IMG/VR virus record: IMGVR_UViG_3300007555_000010
Location: 1-45,326 of that record
Source: a virus
Direction: 5' to 3' (one strand)
DNA: 45,326 bases
Shown here: positions 6,606-16,288 of the stretch, in pieces
Layout of the letters: the number at the start of each line of letters is the position of its first letter
How positions within the stretch are numbered: position 1 is the first letter of the stretch
Position numbers and translations under genes: made by a program
The notes under the pieces: generated by a model
Seen by the model: the letters and a program-made list of their open reading frames with translations, nothing else
Told to the model about the DNA's origin: nothing
Databases searched by the model: none

Positions 6606-8818
6606 TGGCTACTCCAGTTGATACACTATTGGTTCGAATTGAAGCCGATATGCGCGACTTAAAGCGCGATTTAAATAAAGTTGCAAAGCATACTGAAAAA
6701 ACTGGCAAGCGAATGGAGTCGGCCTTTAAGAAGGCTGGCAAAGCAATTGCTTCAGTTGCAAGTGTTGCTGTGTTGGGTTCATTCATAAAAGCATCCATAC
6801 AAACTGGTATGGCTGTTGAGAACCTAAGAATTCAAATGGATGCTCTTTTAGGCTCTACTGAACAGGGTGCAAAAGCCTTTGATGCAATGACTGAGTTTGC
6901 ATCTAAAGTTCCATTCAGCTTGGATGCAATCCAAAAAGGAGCTGGTTCTCTGGCGGCGGCTTCAGATAATGCAGAAGAATTATCAGGCTTATTACAGGCT
7001 ACAGGTAATATCGCGGCGTTATTTGGCATACCATTCAATGAAGCGGCGGCTAATGTTCAAAGAGCAATGTCGGCTGGAATTGGTGCGGCTGATCGATTTA
7101 AAAATGAAGGCGTTAGTGCATTTGCTGGCTTTGAGGCTGGAGTTTCATATACAGCAGAACAAACAGCTAAAAAATTGATGGATACTTTCGGCGCTGGCGG
7201 TACTGCTGATGGGGCAATGGATGATTTTGCCAAAACATCTTCTGGTACTTTATCCATGTTTCAAGATGCAATGTTTAGTATGAGAAGGGCATTTGCTGAA
7301 AGTGGGCTAAATGATGCATTTAAGAATATAGTCGGCGCACTTACAAACCTAGCTGGTGAATTAGTTCCAACTATGAGGTTGCTTGGCGGTATTGCAAGCC
7401 TAGTTGGCAGTGTTTTAGCACCTGTCATAAACTTACTTGCTGATAATTTAAGACTAGTTGAGGCAATGTTAATTGTACTGGCAGTTAAATTCATTGCTTT
7501 CCGCGCTGGTATGGCTCTAAACGCTTTAGCAACAGCAGTGTTTTCGGGAAGCATAGTAACTTTAACGGGTGCTATGAAAGTATTAAGCACAGTATCTAAA
7601 ACAATACTACCACTTGCTATATTCGCTGGCGTTTCTTTCTTGGTTATGAAGTTTCTTGAATTAAAAGAGAGAGTTGGAGGTTTCGGTGAGGCTCTTGGCA
7701 TGATCAAAAGTGTTTTCACTGGTGTTTTTAATGTCATGACAACGGAAATAAATGTTTTCCAGTCTTTATTTAAAGGCTTTACTATGATGATTAAGGGTTT
7801 CTTCATGGGCGCTCTTGCTAACATGAAAATCAAATTTGCTGAATTTGTCATAGATGTAGCCAATAAATTAAGAAATATGCCTATGATGCAAGATAAAGTA
7901 AGGGGATTGAAGGAAATTGGAACGGATGTTCTGTCCTTTGGTCGAGAAGAGCAAAGAGAAGCTGAAAAGCTCATGGCGGCGTTTAATGAAGCACAGATAG
8001 AAGCTAGAAATATGCGAGCAAGAGGTGTATTACCCTTAACTAATGCATTGAAAGCTTTAAAAGTGGCTATGTCACCACCAGAAGATAGCAAAACAATGGA
8101 TGATGCTCTAAATGAAACTAAAGCTAATATTCAGGCGCTGGAAGGTGCGGCCAATGGGGCTAAAGTTGCTACTGAAGATATGAAAGGCGCTTTGGCAAGC
8201 TTGCCAGAAACACTACCACAAGTCGCAGAAGTCGTTACTGATGTTAAAGATAAATTCACTGATCTTGAAAAAAGCTTTGCAGATGCGGCTAATGGCTTTG
8301 CAGATAGCCTTACTCAAATGGTAATGAACGGAAAGATCAATTTTAGCTCTATGAAAGAAATGTTCAAAGATATGGTCAGGCAAATGATTGCCGATGCACT
8401 GAAGGCACAGGTCATAAAGCCTTTGATCGGTGGACTATTCGGCGCGGCTGGAAATATGTTTGGTGGAGCAAGCAATCCATTAGGGCTGGCATTAGGTAAT
8501 GTTGGAAAGGGTATATCATCTGGTCAATTGGCTGGCGGTGGTTCTGTAAATGGTGGCAATCCATATTTAGTGGGAGAACGCGGCCCAGAGCTATTCGTTC
8601 CAAATTCATCTGGGTCAATTATGAATAAACATAATACTCAAAACTCAATGGGTGGCGGTGGCACAGTTGTCAATCAGACAATCAATGTGCAATCTGGTGT
8701 AGCACAAACAGTACGGGCTGAAATGATCTCATTACTGCCTAGATTTAAACAAGACACAATGAACGCTGTAGTCGATGCTAAACGGCGCGGCGGTTCATTC
8801 GGTCAAGCATTCGGGTGA
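6605..8818 (+). CDS. Tape measure protein
   Basis: The 737-residue protein sets tail length. The N-terminus (TLLVRIEADMRDLKRDLNKVAKHTEKTGKRMESAF) is the classic tape-measure opening. Long helical and hydrophobic stretches follow (about residues 250-330) with putative membrane-active segments. The C-terminal part has the family motif FADSLTQMVMNGKINFSSMKEMFKDMVRQM and the ending GGNPYLVGERGPELFVPNSSG. At roughly 0.15 nm per residue the tail would be near 110 nm; that is a rule-of-thumb estimate. The start overlaps the frameshifted chaperone stop. Confidence 0.95.
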   Translation: MATPVDTLLVRIEADMRDLKRDLNKVAKHTEKTGKRMESAFKKAGKAIASVASVAVLGSFIKASIQTGMAVENLRIQMDALLGSTEQGAKAFDAMTEFASKVPFSLDAIQKGAGSLAAASDNAEELSGLLQATGNIAALFGIPFNEAAANVQRAMSAGIGAADRFKNEGVSAFAGFEAGVSYTAEQTAKKLMDTFGAGGTADGAMDDFAKTSSGTLSMFQDAMFSMRRAFAESGLNDAFKNIVGALTNLAGELVPTMRLLGGIASLVGSVLAPVINLLADNLRLVEAMLIVLAVKFIAFRAGMALNALATAVFSGSIVTLTGAMKVLSTVSKTILPLAIFAGVSFLVMKFLELKERVGGFGEALGMIKSVFTGVFNVMTTEINVFQSLFKGFTMMIKGFFMGALANMKIKFAEFVIDVANKLRNMPMMQDKVRGLKEIGTDVLSFGREEQREAEKLMAAFNEAQIEARNMRARGVLPLTNALKALKVAMSPPEDSKTMDDALNETKANIQALEGAANGAKVATEDMKGALASLPETLPQVAEVVTDVKDKFTDLEKSFADAANGFADSLTQMVMNGKINFSSMKEMFKDMVRQMIADALKAQVIKPLIGGLFGAAGNMFGGASNPLGLALGNVGKGISSGQLAGGGSVNGGNPYLVGERGPELFVPNSSGSIMNKHNTQNSMGGGGTVVNQTINVQSGVAQTVRAEMISLLPRFKQDTMNAVVDAKRRGGSFGQAFG

Positions 8819-8821
8819 TTT

Positions 8822-9430
8822 ATGACAATAATAGCAATGCCAACAAGCCCAGCCTTTACCACATCTGATTGGGGTATAAGAAGGACTGTAGCCGTTTCAG
8901 AAAGCCCATTTACAGGGCAAACACAGGTTCAGAAGTATGCCAAGGCTCAATGGTATGCAACGCTTTCCCTGCCCCCAATGAAGCGCTCACAAGCAGTAGA
9001 ATGGCAATCTTTCTTTATGCTGTTAGAAGGCAGAGCCAATACTTTCTTATTAGGCGACCCAGATGCAAAAACTGTTACTGGAGGCAACGCACCAACTTCT
9101 ATAAGCGTTACATCAAGCGCAACTATAGGAACAACTCCAATTACAAGCGTTTCTTTGAATATTGGTGGTTCAAATAAAAAGCTAAATAAAGGCAGTTATT
9201 TGCAATTTGGTACTGGAGCAACTTCAAGGCTACATATGATTGTTGATGATAATACTGGAAATGGCGCAGTTACTATTCAACCGCCATTAAAAGACTCAAT
9301 TACTACAGGAACAACTGTTACCTTTGCACCAGCACAAGGCTTGTTTCGAATGGACACTAATGAATTAACTTGGAGTGCTAATGAATTAAGTAATTATGGC
9401 ATAACCTTTTCTTGTTCGGAGGCACTCTAA
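8822..9430 (+). CDS. Tail protein following the tape measure (distal-tail-like)
   Basis: This 202-residue protein contains WYATLSLPPMKRSQAVEWQSFFMLLEGR and LLGDPDAK. I recall this pattern from tail proteins encoded just after the tape measure in many marine and alphaproteobacterial siphoviruses, where they probably contribute to the distal tail ring. Position is consistent. No enzymatic motif is seen. Its stop overlaps the next start as TAATG. Confidence 0.75.
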   Translation: MTIIAMPTSPAFTTSDWGIRRTVAVSESPFTGQTQVQKYAKAQWYATLSLPPMKRSQAVEWQSFFMLLEGRANTFLLGDPDAKTVTGGNAPTSISVTSSATIGTTPITSVSLNIGGSNKKLNKGSYLQFGTGATSRLHMIVDDNTGNGAVTIQPPLKDSITTGTTVTFAPAQGLFRMDTNELTWSANELSNYGITFSCSEAL

Positions 9431-9993
9431 TGCCTAGAGATATTCCAACATCCTTAATCACAGCATTAGAAAGTGGTGAATTTTCTCCATTTTATGCAAT
9501 AGATTTAAATTTTTATAATGGTTTTGGTAATGTAGCCGCACCATTGTATCTCTGGACAGGTGTTGGAGATAAAAGCGCAAATGGGAATACATATTCTGGC
9601 GCTGGAGATTTACTTAGTATAGGAAATCTTGAAGAAGCCGCAGAACTTAAAGCAAGTGGATTAACTCTAAGCCTTTCTGGAGTTCCATCTAGTATTTTAT
9701 TAGCGGCTTTATCGCATGAGTATTCTGGCAGGGATTGTAAGGTTTATTTTGGAATAGAGGGTAATTCCAATTTAATTGAAGTATTCACTGGTTATATGGA
9801 CACAATGACTATTGATGATAGCCCAGAAAGTGCAACGATAACACTTACTGTAGAAAACAGGCTCATAGACTTAGAGCGAGTAAATCCATTTAGGTATACT
9901 CAAGAAAATCACAAAACTTTATATTCCAATGACACATTCTTTAGCTATGTTTCTGACTTGCAAGATCAGACCATAGAATGGGGACCAAAGTAA
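9430..9993 (+). CDS. Tail tip protein, DUF2163-like
   Basis: Starting at ATG 9430 (GGAGG Shine-Dalgarno, TAATG overlap with the previous gene) gives 187 residues. The sequence has the phage pattern LESGEFSPFYAIDL, then PLYLWTGVGDK, then YSGAGDLLSIGNLEEAAELKA and LSLSGVPS, and a later ENRLIDLERVNPFRYT. These place it with the GTA gp13-like/DUF2163-like tip proteins. It should sit at the tail tip between the distal ring and the J-like protein. Confidence 0.8.
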   Translation: MPRDIPTSLITALESGEFSPFYAIDLNFYNGFGNVAAPLYLWTGVGDKSANGNTYSGAGDLLSIGNLEEAAELKASGLTLSLSGVPSSILLAALSHEYSGRDCKVYFGIEGNSNLIEVFTGYMDTMTIDDSPESATITLTVENRLIDLERVNPFRYTQENHKTLYSNDTFFSYVSDLQDQTIEWGPK

Positions 9994-10442
9994 TGTTGTT
10001 TCAACAGGAGTTTTTCTCCGATTGTTATGATGAAGCAAAAGAACTTTTAAATATGCACTATGAAGAAATCGCATTAAATAAAGACTTCATAAAGTTAAAT
10101 CCCAGTATAGAGCAATATCAAGATGCAGAAAAACACGGCATACTAAAAATATTTACAGCACGCGATGAAGCTAAAATTGTTGGTTATTTTGCTGTTTTAG
10201 TTACCAAATCACTGCATTACCAAGATCATTTATATGCAAATAATGATGTTATCTTCTTACATCCAGACCATAGGAAAGGTTTTACAGCATCTAAATTAAT
10301 AAAGTTTTCGATAGAATGTCTGGTGCAAGATGGTGTTTCTATGTTATTTATGAATACAAAGATACATAAGCCATTTGATTTATTGCTACAAAGACTTGGA
10401 TTTAAGCATGTTGAAAATGTCTATTCAAAAAGGTTAATATAA
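9993..10442 (+). CDS. GNAT-like N-acetyltransferase in the tail-tip operon
   Basis: About 149 residues from ATG 9993, which overlaps the previous stop (TAATG); ATG 9978 would also be possible. The pattern fits GNAT: a substrate-binding N-terminal helix pair, a central KIVGYFAVLV strand, then VIFLHPDHRKGFTASKLIKF, corresponding to the acetyl-CoA-binding V..HP..RG...G.L region, and a C-terminal LLQRLGFKHVENVYSKR. The slot between the DUF2163-like and J-like genes is where GTAs and many siphoviruses encode an NlpC/P60 peptidase, so an acetyltransferase here is notable. The substrate is unknown. Confidence 0.75.
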   Translation: MLFQQEFFSDCYDEAKELLNMHYEEIALNKDFIKLNPSIEQYQDAEKHGILKIFTARDEAKIVGYFAVLVTKSLHYQDHLYANNDVIFLHPDHRKGFTASKLIKFSIECLVQDGVSMLFMNTKIHKPFDLLLQRLGFKHVENVYSKRLI

Positions 10443-13400
10443 TGGCCATAACAACAACGACACTTATCTATGGAGCTGGAACAGCCGCTACAGTAACAGG
10501 TTTTACCGCTGGTCAATTGCTTGTAGGTCAATTGGTTTATGCTGGTATTTCAATGGTGGTTACATCAGCCCTTGCACCAAAGCCAAATATACCTGACACA
10601 AAAAATACATTAGGCACTAATATTGACTCAATATCAAATGCTGACATTGTATATGGTCAAATAAGAAAAGGTGGGACAAAGACCTATCACGAAACTACAG
10701 GTGATGGTACATTTTATCATTACTTCTTAACCCTTGCTATGCATGAGGTAGAAGAAATTGGTGATATTTATATTAATGATGAAGTTGCTACGCTAAATAG
10801 TGATGATGAAGTAACATCACAAAACTGGAGTCAGAAAATTTTAATAAAGAAATTTACTGGCGCGGCAAATCAAAATATTTATGGTTCATTGGTAGGGCTT
10901 ACAAATAGTCCAACTAATTATACAAATACATTCAAAGGTCAGGGCGTAGCTTGCTTGTATGTACGCTTAGAATATAATCAAGATGTTTTCCAAAGCGGTA
11001 TGCCTCTAATCACAGCCGTCGTTAAGGGCAAAAAGGTCTATGACCCGCGCAAAGATAGCACCAGTAGCGCCTATAATAGTTCTTTAGGGCAATCTACCCA
11101 AAGAACCAGCAATGCGGCTACATGGACATATTCTGCAAATGCGGCTTTAGTTATGAGAGATTATCTGACTAATTCTCAAGGCGTTGCAACAGAACAAGAT
11201 CAAATTGATGATGATATGATTGGCGTAGCCGCAGATGATTGTGCGAGTGTGGGTGTTTCTGGTTCAGAAGATAATACTTTTGAAGTAAATGGGTCTATTT
11301 CTACAGGAAAAAGTAAATTACAAAATTTAAATGATTTATCAAAATGTATTAATGGTACTTTATTCTGGGCGCAGGGAAAGTTTAGGCTTGTAGCTGGAGC
11401 ATATCACGCACCAACAATTTCAGAAGCATTTACACTTGATGACGTTAGAAGCCCAATAAGCATACAGACAAGATATTCACGCCGAGACTTGATAAATACA
11501 GTGCGCGGTACTTTCATTGATAAGGACAATCGATGGATAGCGGACGATTATCCAGAACAACAACTTTTGGATATGACGGAAGATAATAATATTGAGAGTA
11601 TTATTGATTTACCACTGCCTTTGGTTACAAATTCAGCTACCGCGCAAAGGCTTGCTAAACAGGTATTATATACAAGTCGTGAACAAATTGTAATGAGCGT
11701 TACACTTGGTGCTAGAGCATATCAAGTACAAGTAGGTGATACAATAAAAGTCACAATGCCTAGATATGGTTCGCCCGCTTGGACTGATAAATTATTTCTT
11801 GTAAAATCATGGAAATCAACTGGTGGTGATGGTTCGCCTATTGAGGTGCAAGTAACATTACAAGAAACATCATCTGTAGCTTATCAATGGAGCTTTAATT
11901 CAGATGATTACCAACAAATTATTTCAAATAATACTAGCTTAAACAATATCTTTGATGGATTAACTATTTCTACACTTAATCTTTCTGCTGGTACAGCAAG
12001 CACGCAACCTGATGGAACTGTTGTTAATAATATAGCCTGTTCTTGGACAGCCCCAGCAAATGGTCAAGTTACGCATTATGAATTTGGGTATAAAACATCA
12101 GGCGCAACAAATTATACAGAAACAACAGTAAAAAATACAACTTTTCTAATTGAGCCAGCACTTGTTGGTAAAAATTATGATGTGCGTGTTCGCGCTGTTA
12201 CAAGTCGTGGTAATACTTCAACTGCTTATAAAACAGGAACTCTAACAAATGTTCCAGCCGTAACAACAGCCCCATCTGTTCCAATATATTCATTTTTAGT
12301 TGCAACTGGCGGATATAAGCAAGTTACAATATCTTTTTATAACCCCATATCAGATAATAATTACATAGAGATAGCTAGATTGAATTCTAGCAATAATTAT
12401 ATTGTTATAGGAAATACTTTTGGTACAGAATTTATAGACACTGGAAGGGATGATGATACACAATATACTTACAAAATAAGAGCTGTTAATACATCTGGAG
12501 TTGAGTCAGCATATACCTCTGCAAGAAGTGCCACAACCGATGCTGATAATGTTGGACCATCTGGCGCTAGGGGTGCTGGAATTTGGACTATCAATCTAGC
12601 AAGCGGTGATATGCCAGCAATTACAGCATCATCATCAGCAATTAATACTTTATTTACTTCAAATGTTTCAGCGCCAGTTGCTAAAGATCAAGCCAGATTT
12701 ACAAATAATACAACTCAAGAACAAAGAGTATGGCTTTATAATGGTAGCACATGGGCATATCAGGCAGAAGTTATTGATGGAAATCTACTTGTTGGCGGCT
12801 CAATAGATGCAACAGCTTTAAATGTAGATAAATTAAGTTCAATTTCTGCAATTTTAGGCAATGTTACTGTTGAAGATGTTCTGCAACTTCAAGCTGGCGG
12901 TTCTGGATTTATTGGGGGTCGAACAGCACAATCAGCATATGATGTAGATGGATTTTTAGTAGCTAGAACTGATTTAGGGGGTGGTGCAAAAGGATTTGAG
13001 GTTAGCCATACATCAGTTGTAGGCAGTGAATTGTCTGGAATTATACATCAACAAGCAAAGCCAATGAAGTTATTTAACCCAAGTTTCTTAGTTGGGGGTA
13101 GTATTACTGGCGGCACAGCCGTTATTTCTACAAGTACAACAACAAATATTGGCGCAACAGATGAAGTTGATATTACAGTATATGGCGGTGGAGGTGGCGG
13201 CGGCGCTGGTAAAGATGATGGATATAATGGTGGCAATGGTGGTAGTTCGGGTGGCACTACAACCGCAGTAATACGCCAAGGTTCTGCAACAGGGTCTATC
13301 ATTGCTACTATAACTGCTACAGGCGGCGCTGGCGGTTCAAATGCCTCAATATACTGGACAAATAATCACGATGGGCAAGCATCTCAATTTGGAACTGGGG

Positions 13401-14125
13401 GCGCTGGCGGCGGACAAAAGGGTGGAGGATTAACTCCAACAGTAGGTCATTTTGGAGCTGGTGGTGGTGGAGCTGGTGGTGATGACAGCAGTATTGGTGA
13501 TAGCTCTGGTGGAGCTGGTCAAGGTGGTTTTGCTGGGCAAGCTGTATCTCAAACAATAGATACATCGGCGATTACAGGAGATATTTTTATAATTACAACT
13601 ATTGGAGCTGGCGGTTCTGGTAGTTCAGAATTTGATTATACTGGAGGTAATGGCTCTGGTGGCGCAATAGCTTATGCATCACCATTAGGGGGGACAACGC
13701 CATATAAAGTAGATGATTTTATACAAAAAGACGCGGTTAGAGTTAAAAACGCTTCAGGTTACCCATTAACCACAACACCTACAATTGTTAATACAACCAA
13801 TATTACCCTACCAGCAGGATATTATAAGACTACTGGCAGTGCCATTCTTACTGCAGATAACTCGCAAGATAGCAATTCTAATACTTCTTATGCAGTAAAT
13901 TTAATTAGAGGTAGCGGTCAAAATGAAACTTTAGCTTCTGGGACAATACAAGCAAGAAATGGCAACCCATCAAGTGGAGGTATTACTTTTACTGGTCAAA
14001 AACTATTTCTTTCTGGCAATGATTTTTTTCAAGTTACAGGCGTACTGACTGCATACCAGAACCCCGCTTGGGAAGTGGCCATATCGGTAGCTTTAACTGG
14101 TCCTTGGTCAAATGAAACATACTAA
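10442..14125 (+). CDS. J-like tail tip / host-specificity protein with FnIII and glycine-rich adhesin domains
   Basis: The 1227-residue protein starts with two hydrophobic stretches (about residues 5-45), then a tip-type core (SNADIVYGQIRKGG, a DDDMIGVAADDCASVG-like helix) to about residue 480. Two fibronectin-type-III-like domains follow (about 515-700). A segment like the central stalk of J proteins (DGNLLVGGSIDATALNVDKLSSI) comes next. A strongly glycine-rich block (nt about 13165-13680) is followed by a beta-rich C-terminal domain. J-like proteins form the tail tip and bind the host receptor. The glycine-rich block resembles polyglycine adhesin modules on other phage fibres. The stop of the previous gene overlaps this start (TAATG). 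Confidence 0.9.
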   Translation: MAITTTTLIYGAGTAATVTGFTAGQLLVGQLVYAGISMVVTSALAPKPNIPDTKNTLGTNIDSISNADIVYGQIRKGGTKTYHETTGDGTFYHYFLTLAMHEVEEIGDIYINDEVATLNSDDEVTSQNWSQKILIKKFTGAANQNIYGSLVGLTNSPTNYTNTFKGQGVACLYVRLEYNQDVFQSGMPLITAVVKGKKVYDPRKDSTSSAYNSSLGQSTQRTSNAATWTYSANAALVMRDYLTNSQGVATEQDQIDDDMIGVAADDCASVGVSGSEDNTFEVNGSISTGKSKLQNLNDLSKCINGTLFWAQGKFRLVAGAYHAPTISEAFTLDDVRSPISIQTRYSRRDLINTVRGTFIDKDNRWIADDYPEQQLLDMTEDNNIESIIDLPLPLVTNSATAQRLAKQVLYTSREQIVMSVTLGARAYQVQVGDTIKVTMPRYGSPAWTDKLFLVKSWKSTGGDGSPIEVQVTLQETSSVAYQWSFNSDDYQQIISNNTSLNNIFDGLTISTLNLSAGTASTQPDGTVVNNIACSWTAPANGQVTHYEFGYKTSGATNYTETTVKNTTFLIEPALVGKNYDVRVRAVTSRGNTSTAYKTGTLTNVPAVTTAPSVPIYSFLVATGGYKQVTISFYNPISDNNYIEIARLNSSNNYIVIGNTFGTEFIDTGRDDDTQYTYKIRAVNTSGVESAYTSARSATTDADNVGPSGARGAGIWTINLASGDMPAITASSSAINTLFTSNVSAPVAKDQARFTNNTTQEQRVWLYNGSTWAYQAEVIDGNLLVGGSIDATALNVDKLSSISAILGNVTVEDVLQLQAGGSGFIGGRTAQSAYDVDGFLVARTDLGGGAKGFEVSHTSVVGSELSGIIHQQAKPMKLFNPSFLVGGSITGGTAVISTSTTTNIGATDEVDITVYGGGGGGGAGKDDGYNGGNGGSSGGTTTAVIRQGSATGSIIATITATGGAGGSNASIYWTNNHDGQASQFGTGGAGGGQKGGGLTPTVGHFGAGGGGAGGDDSSIGDSSGGAGQGGFAGQAVSQTIDTSAITGDIFIITTIGAGGSGSSEFDYTGGNGSGGAIAYASPLGGTTPYKVDDFIQKDAVRVKNASGYPLTTTPTIVNTTNITLPAGYYKTTGSAILTADNSQDSNSNTSYAVNLIRGSGQNETLASGTIQARNGNPSSGGITFTGQKLFLSGNDFFQVTGVLTAYQNPAWEVAISVALTGPWSNETY
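13165..13680 (+). repeat. Glycine-rich coding block in the tail tip protein
   Basis: The block encodes several runs of Gly (up to seven in a row after VDITVY) separated by short Ser/Thr/Asn/Asp segments. It reads as a PGII-type, phase-variable-looking adhesin region. Codons alternate GGT/GGC/GGA. It also produces proline-rich open frames on the other strand, which I regard as shadows. Confidence 0.75.
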
Positions 14126-14211
14126 TAATATGAAATGTTAATTAACTTTCATTTATTTAAAAAGTAATGTATTATCCAAAATCATAATAACAGTTAATAG
14201 GAGGCCATGTC

Positions 14212-14583
14212 ATGGCAACACTTGGAGATCGGGTCTTTGATAATGGCCTTTCAGTTCTTGATACAGAAGCTAATAAAATAACAGTAACATCACAAGAAGC
14301 TTCAACATACGCAGAAGCAAATGCTACATATGCACTTGGTAATTCAACATCATTATCAATAAATGCACCAGCAAACCGTACTGGCGGTGGTAGAAAAGTT
14401 ACTGTAGCCGCAATTTCAGATGGTTCAATAACTGGAACTGGAACTGCTACGCACTATGCTATTGTTGATACTGCAAATTCAAGATTACTTGCTACAGCGG
14501 CTTTAACTGCATCGCAATCAGTAACTAATGGCAATACTTTTACTCTTGCAACGTTTGATATTGGTATTCCTGACCCAGCTTAA
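14212..14583 (+). CDS. Small tail-fibre-region structural protein
   Basis: The 123 residues are Thr/Ala/Asn-rich and beta-prone (GTGTATHYAIVDTANSRLLATAALTASQSVTNGNTFTLATFDIGIPDPA). I recall this sequence type from marine phage structural proteins encoded with tail fibres. AGGAGG lies about 10 bases upstream. The 86-base gap before it contains only a weak inverted repeat and no clear promoter. Confidence 0.75.
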   Translation: MATLGDRVFDNGLSVLDTEANKITVTSQEASTYAEANATYALGNSTSLSINAPANRTGGGRKVTVAAISDGSITGTGTATHYAIVDTANSRLLATAALTASQSVTNGNTFTLATFDIGIPDPA

Positions 14584-14605
14584 TTTAACTTAGGAGTATT
14601 GCTCA

Positions 14606-16267
14606 ATGGCGCTTGTTATAAAAGATCGTGTTAAAGAAAGTTCAACCACAACAGGAACTGGCACATATACTTTAGCTGGCGCAGAAGCAGGGCATCAAAC
14701 CTTCTCAGTAATTGGGAATGGTAATACAACATATTACGCCGCTACCGATGGAACATATTGGGAAGTTGGTATCGGCACGTATACTGCATCTGGCACAACT
14801 CTTGCTAGAACTACTATTTTATCATCATCGAATAGTAATAATGCAGTAGATTGGACTGCTGGTGAAAAATTAATATTTGTAACTCAGCCTTCCTCTAAAG
14901 CAAGTTTTCTTGATGCGTCTGGCAATGCTGGCAGTCTTGGAAGTATAACAGCCACCTTAACTGGCGATGTTACTGGTAATTTAACAGGAAATGTCACAGG
15001 AAATGTAACTGGTTCATCAGGTAGCCTTGATGCGGCTGATAATGCCAAAGCTGTATTCGGTGCTGGGTCTGACCTACAGATTTACCATGATTCTTCAACA
15101 AACAAGTCTCATATTACAGAAAGTGGCTCTAGTCATTTAATAATACAAGGCCAAGAAATACAGTTTAAGAATGCTTCTGGCGTTGGTCTTATGGATTTAA
15201 ACTCTGCACAGGTTGAGCTAAGATTTAGCGGCACCAAAAAGATGGAGACAAATTCCGCTGGAATAACTGTTACTGGAAATGTAGCAGTTACAGGTACAGT
15301 TGATGGGCGAGATATATTAACAGATGGAACTAAGCTAGATTTAGTGTCAGTTACACAAGCAGTTGATCTTGATCAAATGGAAACTGATATAGCGGCTCTT
15401 GCTAATGGTATGGTTTATAAAGGCGATTGGGATGCATCATCTGGTAGCTTTCCATCAAGCGCACAAACAGGTTGGTTTTATTATGTTTCTGTAGCTGGCA
15501 CTGTAAATAGCGTTGCTTTCCATGTTGGGGATAACATTGTTGCCACTACAGACAATGCATCTACTAGCGTTTATGCTAACAACTGGTCTAAGCACGATAA
15601 TACAGATGCAGTACAATCAGTCGTTGGATTAACTGGCTCGGTAACTAAAAGCGGATTATTAACTGCAATAAATGTTGAAGATGGCGCAGATGTAACGGAT
15701 GCAACTAATGTGACAGCCGCTGGTGCTTTAATGGATAGTGAAGTTACTAATCTTGCTCAAGTAAAAGCATTTGATACCTCAGATTATGCTACAGCCGCCC
15801 AAGGAACTAAAGCTGATGCGGCTTTACCAAAAGCTGGCGGTGCAATTACAGGAAATGTAACTTGGGGTGACAGCAATAAAGCCATTTTCGGTGCTGGGTC
15901 TGACCTACAGATTTTCCATGATGGGACTAATAGTTACATTAAAGATAGTGGTACAGGTAATTTAAGAATTAATGCAGATGATTTTACACTTACAAATGCT
16001 TCAAATAATTCAAACCTAATATCTACATTTAATGGTGAAGTTTACCTATACCATAGTTCTAATTCTAAATTAGTTACAACAGCAAGCGGAATTTCAGTAA
16101 CAGGAAACGTAGTTGCAAGTGGCTCAGTATCCCTTGGGGATTGGACAATAACAGAAGATGCAGGGGGTAAATTATCCTTTGCTCATAGCGGTACAGTCAA
16201 GATGACTGTCGATGATACAGGAACTATTGCAGTTGCAAATGACGTTCTCACGGACGAAACATTCTAA
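14606..16267 (+). CDS. Tail fibre protein with duplicated beta-repeat modules
   Basis: The N-terminal part (DRVKESSTTTGTGTYTLAGAEAG...) is the common virion-attachment module of marine phage fibres. Two internal modules then each begin AxFGAGSDLQI(Y/F)HD and end near GI(T/S)VTGNV (nt about 15050-15290 and 15870-16110), so the gene contains an internal duplication. The segment VDGRDILTDGTKLDLV closely resembles the N-terminus of the next gene's product (DGRDVSADGTKLDTV). No chaperone or protease motif was seen at the C-terminus. It is likely a trimeric fibre or linker. Confidence 0.85.
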   Translation: MALVIKDRVKESSTTTGTGTYTLAGAEAGHQTFSVIGNGNTTYYAATDGTYWEVGIGTYTASGTTLARTTILSSSNSNNAVDWTAGEKLIFVTQPSSKASFLDASGNAGSLGSITATLTGDVTGNLTGNVTGNVTGSSGSLDAADNAKAVFGAGSDLQIYHDSSTNKSHITESGSSHLIIQGQEIQFKNASGVGLMDLNSAQVELRFSGTKKMETNSAGITVTGNVAVTGTVDGRDILTDGTKLDLVSVTQAVDLDQMETDIAALANGMVYKGDWDASSGSFPSSAQTGWFYYVSVAGTVNSVAFHVGDNIVATTDNASTSVYANNWSKHDNTDAVQSVVGLTGSVTKSGLLTAINVEDGADVTDATNVTAAGALMDSEVTNLAQVKAFDTSDYATAAQGTKADAALPKAGGAITGNVTWGDSNKAIFGAGSDLQIFHDGTNSYIKDSGTGNLRINADDFTLTNASNNSNLISTFNGEVYLYHSSNSKLVTTASGISVTGNVVASGSVSLGDWTITEDAGGKLSFAHSGTVKMTVDDTGTIAVANDVLTDETF

Positions 16268-16288
16268 GCTAATAGTGGGGACACGAAG

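Noticed and set aside
7261-8091. 276-codon open frame on the minus strand
   Set aside because: It lies wholly antisense to the tape measure gene, which has clear family features. There is no Shine-Dalgarno, and the product is low-complexity (Ser/Ala/Leu-rich), typical of a shadow frame.
13048-13302. Proline-rich minus-strand frames
   Set aside because: They are complements of the glycine codons in the tail tip protein, not genes.
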